This document shows, piece after piece, positions 55,101 through 64,000 of a stretch of DNA of 64,000 nucleotides (positions are counted from its first letter, which is position 1; each line of letters opens with the position of its first letter). The position numbers were made by a program, and so were the translations under genes. The DNA lies in NCBI GenBank assembly GCA_021495925.1, contig JAKEKT010000006.1:434001-498000 (forward strand), given 5' to 3'. The notes under the pieces are model-generated. The model did not search any database. It saw only the letters and a list, made by a program, of their open reading frames with translations, and was not told where the DNA came from. Source of the stretch: Diplodia intermedia. Lineage: Eukaryota; Ascomycota; Dothideomycetes; Botryosphaeriales; Botryosphaeriaceae.

Positions 55101-55830
55101 AACCAAACATCTTCTCAATGTCAGTGCTTCGTTTCAAAGCAGGCAAGGTACCAGCCGTGGCTGGATCCGGAGGCAGAAAGACAGAAGAACAAAAATACAG
55201 GACTTTTACCACCCAAACCAGACACACATCCAGTACAGACTGCTATTGGTGAAGATTGATTTCCCAGTTCTTCGCAGAGTCAGTGGAATCAAAAAAGACA
55301 AGAACGAACAAGAAAAAAAGAAACCACCAAGACGGTTGAAACAGGCTTGAAAACGGAAAACGCCAAACCCAACGCAAAGTCATAACGCGACCCTTGCTTA
55401 CAGTTACTGAACCAAGCAATCTGGCTAGTCTCGGCGATATCTCCACCCGTGTCCGCTTCTTAGAAGCGTCAACGGGCATCGAAAACAGCACCAGTCGTTC
55501 GCAAGGGCAACAAGAAGCGTGATATCTGATCGTATTTGGTGCGCATCCAAAAAGCGCAATGATGGACGGGCCAGCCAGCCAGCCAGCCGCCCGCGATGCG
55601 GGAAAACTCGGAACGCCAGGAAGGAATAGAATCCCGGAGGCGTGCGGAGAAAGGTTGCGGGGAAATTAGGGATTCTGTGCGGGGCGATCGTATCGATTGC
55701 GGGGTGTTCGTGAGCATCGTGGGCGTCCGGGGGAAAATGAGTCAACGACAGTGGTCGTTGTGCCGTGTCATGATCGTCCTTCGAGATCTTCCGTAGTGTG
55801 GAGTAGGCTTGGTATGGGGTAAACCTGGCG

Positions 55831-58188
55831 CTATTCCATAATGGGAAGGAACTGTCGGGTAAGTCCGTCAGCGACATGGAGCGACAGAAGAGTGGAGCAG
55901 TACTGTACTTACGTTCATGACAATGAGCATTGGCACCTCGAACACATCCCTCTTGACGCTCCAGCAGAACATGCAATTGATCAAACCGTCCTTGTCGCCC
56001 GGTCTTCCGGCGCCGGCACCTCCCTCGAGCTTGACGACGGCGTTGCCATTCATGTACCTTGCACCCTTGCTCTGATCCTTGCTGCCGTTCTCCGACTTGA
56101 TGTTCATATTCTCCAGCGCCGAGAGGTCTTCCTTGGTCCGGTAACGTATGAGCTTACAGGACCGAGTCGCTGTCGCACGAGGCGCAACAAATGCCAGCTT
56201 CGCAAAATCTTCGTAGAACTGGCACACCGAGTTGTCATCAAGCAGCTCGGCAAGATAGACTGGACGAGGGTTCTCCATGTTGGGCTGTTGTTCCCGAGGA
56301 GTGTTCACTCCTCGAGTTCCGGTCGCTGTACCGGACTGGATGGCACTACCACTTGAGCCGCCGGTGTTGACATTCTGATTCGGCTCGTAGCCAAGTAGCA
56401 CGTCCTTTTTCCAACCCGTGAGCAAGCTGAACTCCTGGCTGACGGCCGCAATCTGGCCAGTGCGGCGACAGATGATGGTAGGGACAGCGTGCGCATTGAT
56501 GAAGTCCTCGTACTGGTAAAGAGTGCGTTGGAAGCTCTTTTCCATGAAGATGAGATCGTCCGTGTTTAGCGTGCTTGTGCAAGCGATGAACGATGGTCGG
56601 ATGGAGGCAAGTGCCTGAGCAATGCGCGATCTCTTGGCAATGGAGAAGCGCTGCTTGAGGAGAGCAATGAGACCATGGAAGCCGTCTGTGTATGGGTATG
56701 GGCCCGTGACCGAATCGTAAATTTCGCTCGGGTCGCGACGGCGCTTGCGATTCGCCTCTTGTTGTTGTTGCTGCTGCTGCTGTTGCTGCTGAGCCCTGTG
56801 ATTGTGCAGTTGTTGCTGTTGTTGTCTATTGTAAATGTGTTGCCGCCGTTGCTCTTCATGTTGATGTTGATGATTTGCCATGTAAACTGGTGACGAAAAC
56901 GATGTTCCTTCGAAGTTTTGACCATCTGCCATGGTAGAACCAGGGCTAGCGCTCGCCATGCTGCCAGGCCCGGCACCGACAGCATATGCGAGGGGCATGC
57001 CGTTCTGGCCACCCTCTTGGCGCAGCTGATGGTCCAGGTTGCCAGTAGCAGGGGTGTTGTTCGGTGTTTGAATCTGAGTAGTGCTGCCCTGCCTGGAGTG
57101 TGGCTGCCAATCTGCCGAGGAGATGCCTTCGTTGAATCCAAAGCCACCAGTCGAGATGCCAAGGTTCTCTGACGATCCAGATGCCGTGCTCATAGGACCG
57201 TTGTATAGGCTAGCAGCCTGGTTCAGGGGGTTGATTATGCTGTTATTCTCCGGTGGCGTTTCCGCTGCGCCAGACGACATGTGGCCGAGCATGCCGAATT
57301 CAAGCGCGCCATAGTGATTGCCGAAGTTGAGGCTTGCGAGATCGAAGTTGAATAATGCAGGGTCGCTTGGATCAAAGGGGATGCCTCCGAAGTCTTGCAT
57401 GGCTGAAGGATTGGATTGCTGATTCTGTGGCATGCCTCCCATGCTCTGCACCGGGGATGTCTGCTGATTGGCGTTTTGATTGTATTGGGGCGAGATCGGT
57501 GATTGCTGATTGTTATAGGAATTTATCGCCGAAGCCTCCTGCATTGGGGGCGGCATCTGGCCCTGGCTGGAGTTTGGATAGACGTTGTAGTTGGCTTGCT
57601 GTGCCTGCGGATAGAAATTATTCGGCTGGCCCATGGGTTGCGCGCTGTTCGGCACAGGCGTCGCGGCATGCTGGCCGGCGTTGGCGAGATGAGGGTAGTG
57701 GCCGCCGACGCCAGGCATAAGAGCCTCGGGTGGCGCGTCGTGAAGGTACTTGGCCTTCTTGCGAACACCATCATGGCAGGCATCTTGAAGACCGCGCTTT
57801 ATGCAGCGCTGACAGGGCCGCTCGTCGCCTGAGATGTTGTCAGTATCATGCTGAGACACGCCGGCAGGGTGCAGGCAGGTATATTCGCCACTCCGCGCGG
57901 GGCGGCGGAGATTTCGGAAAGACGGTCCAGCTTACCGCAAGTAAGATGGGCGCGCTGGCAGGCAAAGCAAGCCCTCCGGGCCTTCTTGCGACGGGGCCGC
58001 AGAGGGTCTTTGGCGTTAGGCTTCGCGCCGGCGGTTGCAGAGGTGGTGTTGCTGTTGTTGGCAGAGTTGTTGGTGGAGGGGGCGTCGCTCGAGGCGCGCT
58101 GGTCCTTCTGGTCGGCCATATCGCTCCCGTCCTGATCACCGCTGTAATCCGGCGAGGGAGATGCATCTTCGGCGTCTGGGGTGGTCAT
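55831..58188 (-). CDS. acuK: Gluconeogenesis regulator AcuK/Ert1 (Zn2Cys6 + PAS)
   Basis: Three exons on the minus strand (58188-57936, 57828-55913, 55851-55831) give 729 aa. The Zn2Cys6 cluster has Cys 74, 77, 84, 90, 93 and 102 in RRACFACQRAHLTCG and ERPCQRCIKRGLQDACHDG, followed by the family-specific KKAKYLHDAPPEALMPGVGG. The middle is Gln/Asn-rich with an 11-residue or so poly-Gln. A PAS-like domain (about 460-580) includes YEDFINAHAVPTIICRRTGQ and FSLLTGWKKDVLLGYEPN. The end, INCMFCWSVKRDVFEVP then MLIVMN, is completed by a 21-nt last exon coding FLPIME, as in relatives. AcuK with AcuM activates gluconeogenic genes in the nucleus on two-carbon or amino-acid carbon sources. Confidence 0.93.
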
Positions 58189-59807
58189 AATATCCCTTTC
58201 CGCAAAGGTACGGGGCGGCCCAGTCGGCAGCCCACCCTCCAAGGCACGGATGTCTGGTTCGAAGCTGCCGCTGCCGTAGACGCACGTTTATGCTGCGCCT
58301 ATCCGTCAATGTTGCGCTCGGCGGCCCCTCCCAGCGCAGCGGTTCGACCAATCTGCACGGGGCCTCGCGGCTGGCGGCGTCCCAGTTGGGTGTTTCGAAT
58401 ATTCGATCACGCGTGCCCTAAGCACTCGCGAGCGTGCTGCGGTGCCACCACTCACCTTCAGCTCCAGCCTGTGCGTGGGAACCCAGCTGGACGGGTGCCG
58501 AGGGCTTCCAATCGCGTGCGTCGCGGGCGGCGTGGAGGGGGCGGGTGCGGTCAATCCGGTACGCAGGAATGGGACAGAGCGTGGGTCGCACAAGGCCGGG
58601 GTCCATGCAGAGATCGAGGGGATAGCGCGCGTTGGCTCGCGGTCATGGTGCTTCGGGCTCAGGACTCGTTGGCGGCGCGCATGCCGGCGGCGGCGCTCAG
58701 GCTCAGGCAGGTGCTGGGGGCGCAGGCGCGTGGGCTGAAGCTTGGGCGCTCTGGGGGATCCAGGCAGGTACAGGCAGCGGGGCGGCTGGACAGGGCGATT
58801 GGAATTGGCCGATGCAGGCCAGCTGCCGTGGGACTCGAGCTGCCTTGGTACGAAGCGGGCTGCTGCAGCTCCGGCGTGCGGAGAGGGTGTGCACTCAGGC
58901 TGCTGCGGGCTGCGGGCTGCGAAGTGCGGTGAGGCAAGCGACGTGCGAGATCCAGCGGCGGGCGGCGACGGGGGAGGAGCGCGTGGGAGGAGGGGAGGAG
59001 GATGCGGTTGCGCCAGCGGCGGTGATGTTCGGTTTCTTCGGTGGTGCTGACTTGCTCCACCGGCCTGTCAATCCCACCCCGCTGCCCGGGCACTCGCGCG
59101 CTGCCCACCTACGCGACCCCGTCACGGCAGCAGCGTGCCCGCATCGATGCGCGCCTCCGCACGCAAGCACTCGCCCACAAACGCAAACGCGCCTGGCAGC
59201 GAGAGCCGGCGACGCGCCTTCACCTCCCGCCGCGCCGCTGAGTGCCGTTTGCCCGGCGGAGCCACGATGCACCCACGGCCTTGTTGCCGCTCGCGGGCTC
59301 GAGTGCCCCCCTGCGCAGCTAACCTGCTGCCCGCCGTCTCCGCCGCAATTGCTTTTTCTTGCCTCGCCGCGCGCGCCCGCTGCACCCCTCACCTCGACCA
59401 GCTCCGCCTGCTCGCTGCTCCTGCCAGCGACGGGAGGCGGCCACGTTCTCGGCGCTAGCGGGCGAGCGGCCTGGTTCGTGGCGGCTCTCGCAGCGCGGTG
59501 CTACGGCCAACACGATCCGTGTCCGCCGCCGCGTCGCCTGCCACACCTCGGCCCCTGCAAACGCGTGCTGGGCGGCTGTGTCACGTGGAGGCAGACGAGA
59601 CGAACGCTCGATGGTATTGGATTGCTGCGGAATATCTGCACCTGCCGTGCGACCCCCCCACTATATATAGCCCCCGGCCGAGCAGCTGCTGCTCCAGCTC
59701 TAGCTCTGGCGCGGGCTCCACCAGGGCGAAGCTACTGCTGCTGCTCACGCTGCTGCTGCTGACGCCTGTCCTGCATCCCTCCGCTGGCCTGCGCCGCCGC
59801 CTGCAGC
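58189..59807. other. acuK promoter and leader region
   Basis: 1.6 kb of very GC-rich DNA with overlapping spurious frames on both strands. CTATATATAG at 59661-59670 is palindromic and TATA-like, but lies about 1.5 kb upstream of the acuK ATG, so its target is uncertain. CTG-rich stretches occur at about 59685-59762. Confidence 0.45.
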
Positions 59808-62656
59808 CTACGCGGATGCAAAGCGACTCTTGCCCCTGAGCCGCTTGCCGTACCGATAGAAAAAGTAAGGAAACCTGCGCGAGGCACGGCATGTTAGCGA
59901 CTCCACGACCGCTCTGGCGGGATATGCAGCAGGCGTCTTACGGTGCCATGGCGAGGGCCAAGAAGGCCAGCAGCGACGTTGCCCACTGGAAGCCCAGTCC
60001 TGTGCTTACGTCAGTGACCGCTCTTTCGCCCCGTCGACATCATCCTGCCTGTCTCAGCGCGCACTTACGGTTGTACATTTGCACCCCGAACAGCGGGAAC
60101 GCCGCGGCGAAGGACGACCGCGCGAAGCTGTTCGCCGCCAATGCACTGGCTGCATACAATGGGTACTGCCGTCGTCAGCGCCGCCCCGCCCCAGCCCGCT
60201 GCGGCCGCACTTACACAGTCCACGAGGAAGGTGAATACCCCTGAGTAGACGCAGATGACTCTGGACCGTATCAGCACAATCGTGTCGTCATTCTAGCTCT
60301 GCTGACAATGGCCTGTCTTACCCGATGCCGAACAGTGTCGAGAAGATTATTGGTACTGCAAGCGATCAGCTCTGCCTTCGTCAGAATACGAGCGAGTGCT
60401 GTACCTATCCAGTGCACCTGCAGGGTCCGGGTTAGCAACGTGCTGCTCCTCAAAAAGATCTACGCGCCGGCCACTTACGCTCGAGTACGTCGTCCAGCCG
60501 AACCCTATGAGCCCGCCGTCAGCAGCCGCCCAACAAGGCAACACTCCCGCCCCTCCCACGACCTACCGAACAGGGCGATTGGCACGATCACCGCGCCCGC
60601 GATCGTCGGCGGCAATCGATACTCCGGCTCTGCGCCCCCGGGCTCGCCCCCTTGTGCCTCCCGCCTCTGCACGAGCCGCGCGTAATTCCTCCGCCACAGC
60701 GGGTCCGTACTGATGCCCAGGATCATGCCCACGAACAGCCCCAGGAAGGCTAGGCCCACCTGCGACAGCGTGAAGCCGTGGTTGTTCTCGAAGACCAGGG
60801 GGAAAGCCCCGAAGAGCAGATACAGTATGCCTAGCAGGATCGAGGACAGGATGCATAGATTGAGGCACTGTCATTCGTGGATGTTAGTTTTCTCCCACCA
60901 GGAGAAACACATCGTTCTTTAGGGTCCCTCACCATCGGCTCGAATACGAGCAGCTGGAAAGGCCGCACGCACGACCAGAGCAGCGTCTGGCTGACCGACT
61001 TGTCCAGCTTCTCGATCGGCGCCTTCCACGCCTCTTCGCCCGTCTCCGCTCGCAGCTTCTGCGCCTTGCGCCGGAGCAGCACCGGGTGGTATGTCTCGGG
61101 AACGAGGAAGATGATGGCCGCCAGCTGCGCGCCCGCCCAAATCAGCATCACGTAGAACGTCCATCGCCAGCTGCTGTACTGGTTGATGAATCCTCCGACC
61201 AGAGGACCGATTTCGGGCCTGGTGATTAGGCGCATTAGCAAAAACTAGACACTGGTGATCCCCCAGAGCAGCACAACACAAAAAAGGCGCCACCATGCAT
61301 TCCTGCGTGGCTTCCCGCGCCGGTGAGCCGGCTGAGTTCTGACGGGCTGGCTGAGTTCTGACAAGCCAGCAGTCAGAGGAGCAGTCCCCCTGACCCCTCC
61401 TCTCTCATCCTGCTTATGCAACGAGCGGTACAGCTGCAGCCCTCCGGGCTGGACCGCCCTGGCACGATTACTCTGCTTTTCTCGGCACTTTCACAGCAAG
61501 GTTTGCAGGCGGCGAGTGGACCGCGTGGACAGCCACGCGGCGATCAACGAGACCCAAGCTTGCAGATCATAGGAGATTATCTGGGGGGGATGGGGCAAGG
61601 GAAGAAGCTTACCCAATGAACGGCGACGCCGTGTAAATCATCATTGGGGCTGAAAGCTCGTGCCTCGCGAAGCAGTCGCCCACGGTTCCACCGGCCACGG
61701 TCAGGAAAGCTGACCCGGAAAGGCCATCGAGGAAGCGGGCCACGAGGGTGGTGGCCATGTTTTGCGCCAAGGCGCAGGGGATCAGCCAGATGAGAAAGAA
61801 GCTGTAGGAAACGACGTAGATAGGCCGGCGGCCGTAAAACTGGTTCAGCCATCAGCAAACAGGAGGCCAGCACCAAAGGTGCAGACGCACGCGGTCAGCA
61901 TGCCTGTCACACGTACTTCAGATAAGGGGCTAAGGATCATAGGACCGCAGCCCAGGCCGGCCACGAAGAGAGACAGGCCTAGCGTAGCCACGATTCGAGA
62001 GCTGTGGAACTCGACGGTGAGCTGGCCGTATGTGCTAGTGTAAATGGACGACGCGCATGTCCTGTGAAATGCCCTGAGTTAGCCCCAGAATCCGACCATA
62101 CACCATGTCAAGAGCAAGAATTGGAAGAATTATTTTTGGGGCTTCTCGCCGGCCCAGGAAACACACAGCAGCACACTTACACGCAGAGCGAGCTGGAAGA
62201 CACGATAACGACAACCAGCCACCGCCTGGCGATGTTCATGAGACGCGGGTTCCGGAAGGTCGCTGAGGCCTGCGACTCTGGCAGCGTGTCCCATGTGACT
62301 TCGAAATGCTCGCGCGGTGCGGCGGGCTCGTCCTCATCCCAGCGTGTGTAGCCATCCCCGCCGGCGTATGATCGATGCGAGTGCACAGTGTGCAGGCTCC
62401 GGCTCCGCGGTCGGCTGCTGCTCCGGCCGTCGAGGGCCTGCTCGACGTCGTCGTCGTCGCCCTCGCCCTTGATCGGCTCAAACGTCCTGGTCCTTGTCGC
62501 ATCCCCGCCGTCGAACCCAAGCTGCTTCTCCTCATCGCCGGCTCCCGGCACGACGCCAATGACGCTTTTCTCGGTCGATCCATCCGCAGGCAGCGGTGAT
62601 GGGGTGTTGCCGCTGACGCTGCTGCTGCTCGACGAGGAATGTCCCCGTGACATCAT
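59808..62656 (-). CDS. MFS drug:H+ antiporter (DHA1, Flr1/Mdr1-like), 12 exons
   Basis: Exons on the minus strand: 62656-62181, 62061-61917, 61839-61613, 61218-60933, 60867-60567, 60504-60479, 60417-60405, 60355-60322, 60260-60215, 60165-60069, 59999-59942, 59874-59808. All joins keep frame and give 591 aa. An acidic Ser-rich cytosolic N-terminus (about 150 residues) precedes helices with SSIYTSTYGQLTVEF, LGLSLFVAGLGCGPMILSPL, motif-A-like YGRRPIY, RHELSAPMMIYTASPFIG with PEIGPLVGGFINQYSSWRW (motif C region), and ETYHPVLLRRKAQKLR. It ends YRYGKRLRGKSRFASA. The family exports azoles and other toxic compounds across the plasma membrane. Exons 6-9 are only 26, 13, 34 and 46 nt. Intron 3 is 394 nt. 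Confidence 0.9.
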
Positions 62657-64000
62657 CGAAAGGATGCACTAGCGCGGCGCAAGGGGAAAAAAAAAAGCGA
62701 CTCAACGGCGAGTCTGCTGGCAGCCAACGCTGGCTGGCGACGCGTGCGCTCTGCTTTAATGGGATCCAGGCCAGAGGCTATGGCTTTGGCACCGCGCAAT
62801 GACAAAGAGGAGTCAGTGACTCGGTAGGGGGAAATCGGCATCTGGCCTTTTACAAAGCAGCCATTAACTCCGTTACGCAGACCCGCTCCGCCGCCGCTCT
62901 GATCGCCAGCGGGGATGGCCAGGCAAATTGACCACTAGGGCCGATGGAAGCGGTGGCGCGCATCGCAGCAGTCGGCAAATCCGACCGACTCGGCACAGCG
63001 ATGTGAGCGACCGAACACAGAAGGAGAAGTTTTGAGGCGACGAGCGGCGCGGACTCGGCCCAGCGGGCCACCGCTGTCGTGATGCGGTGAGCACGCGTCG
63101 CCATCTGGCGGGCAGCGCCGTCAGCGATGTGGATGTTGTCGCATGTCGTTCGCAGCTTTGGGCCGCAAGACTGCGCGGCACAGCACAAGGCATAGCCTGT
63201 CGTTCGGCCCGCACACGGCCAACTAAGGCACCCCCAGGACAGTCAGCGACTGAATCAGCCGTTTTCCAACCACCTTGCTCAGCAGCGTGCATTCCGCCCG
63301 TTCCACCACGTCTTTGCAGTCCACGGCGGTGGTGATGGACAGAGACGACTCATGGCTACGGCAAGCACGCTGCCGACGCTCCATAAATCTGACGTGTCGG
63401 TGCAAGCGTGCGTGTTTTTTCCACTCGGCCGAGCTGATAATCAATCTGTTGAGGATGGGGATTCATTCACTTCATTTCTCGCTTCACAATCCCAAGCACC
63501 TGCCTGCCAAGACCTTCAAGCATTCGCCGTGTCCGCCTGATGTTCAGGGCGCCAAATGACGCAATGGCCAGGCCCTCCCGTCCCGTCTGCTCCTGCTCTT
63601 CTCGTCACGACGATGGAGGCAGCCGCAGCCTGAGCTCGAGCCGCCCGTTCTTGCCTTCATCTTTCCTTCCTTTTTCCCGTCTCCACACTGCTCGGCAACT
63701 CCTCATCTCTTTCTGCCCCCCTCGAACTTCCAGCCGCCGGGCGTCGCATGGTTGGACACATCCCTTGCATCAGCTGAATATTCCCACCCTCTGTCGCCTG
63801 TGACGCGCGCGCATGCGTCACGAGGCCGGCGGCTGTATCAGCACACGAGGCTCCCCCCGGCGACATCTCCGTCCTTCTAGAAGGCTTGATGTGACTGGGC
63901 CTTACATCATGGGGGTCTGGCTGGGCGCGCGCGTGTCGACGTTTAGGGAAGACTGGGGGGTGGGAAAGGCAAAGAGTCGAGGGGAGTAGCACAGACAGCT
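62657..64000. other. Upstream region of MFS gene to window end
   Basis: No gene is supported. The stretch holds the MFS promoter and a poly-A/purine tract at about 62681-62697. From about 63540 the + strand is C- and T-rich and could be the promoter of a gene beyond the window, but no start is identified. Confidence 0.4.

Larger units (their letters stand above)
49913..55830. other. 5.9-kb gene-free convergent interval, microsatellite-rich
   Basis: This lies between the stop codons of the SET gene (+) and acuK (-). Open frames here are low-complexity and mutually overlapping, with no domain or splice-supported structure. Pyrimidine-rich promoter-like DNA occurs at 50500-50820, which could drive a noncoding transcript. 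A dense block of microsatellites spans 50517-52190. Confidence 0.5.

Overview
This window reads as nuclear DNA of a filamentous ascomycete (Pezizomycotina; a dothideomycete is likely but not proven). The genes carry short GT-AG introns of about 50-70 nt, often with CTAAC-like branch sites. Products are typical of that group: AcuK/Ert1, a Kch1-type K+ channel, two-domain glyoxalase I and BiP ending in HDEL. Genes lie singly on both strands with long GC-rich spacers. I see no operons, no integrated virus, no CRISPR and no intact transposon. All exon joins were made by hand from splice signals and reading frame.

Layout. 0.3-9 kb: CNNM/Mam3-type transporter (+), URI/Bud27 prefoldin-like protein (-), TFIIH/CAK subunit Tfb3 (+) sharing a 358-bp divergent promoter with URI, and an unknown 215-aa protein (+). 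9.5-17.7 kb: NmrA-like reductase (-), mitochondrial hydroxyacid-oxoacid transhydrogenase (+), an initiator tRNA-Met gene (-) split by an mRNA-like intron, and an SDR ketoreductase (+). 18-26 kb: Uls1-like SNF2 translocase (+), HerA/FtsK-like P-loop ATPase (-), four-helix MARVEL-like membrane protein (-). 26.7-37 kb: flavin-domain fusion oxidoreductase (+) whose single large intron holds a second tRNA-like gene, 3-phosphoglycerate dehydrogenase (-), glyoxalase I (-), a roadblock-like small protein (+) and a probable mitochondrial protein of unknown function (+). 37.8-47 kb: a decayed BIM1/LPMO-like gene, KAR2/BiP (+), Kch1-type channel (+). 49-64 kb: small SET protein (+), a 5.9-kb gene-free microsatellite-rich interval, acuK (-) and a 12-exon MFS drug transporter (-).

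How the genes relate. There is no obvious metabolic cluster. Several products touch 2-hydroxyacid and carbon metabolism (HOT, SerA-type PGDH, glyoxalase I, the gluconeogenic regulator AcuK), but they are scattered and probably independent. URI and Tfb3 both serve RNA polymerase II and are divergently transcribed.

The most unusual signals are the two tRNA loci. The initiator tRNA-Met is complete once a 58-nt segment is removed. That segment has a 5' GTAAGC, a CTAAC branch-like site 12 nt from its 3' end, and a terminal CAG. It lies in the D-stem, not at the usual 37/38 site. The second tRNA-like gene sits on the same strand inside a protein-gene intron, has its own 61-nt insert, and shows an apparent AUG anticodon with an encoded G(-1):C73 pair.
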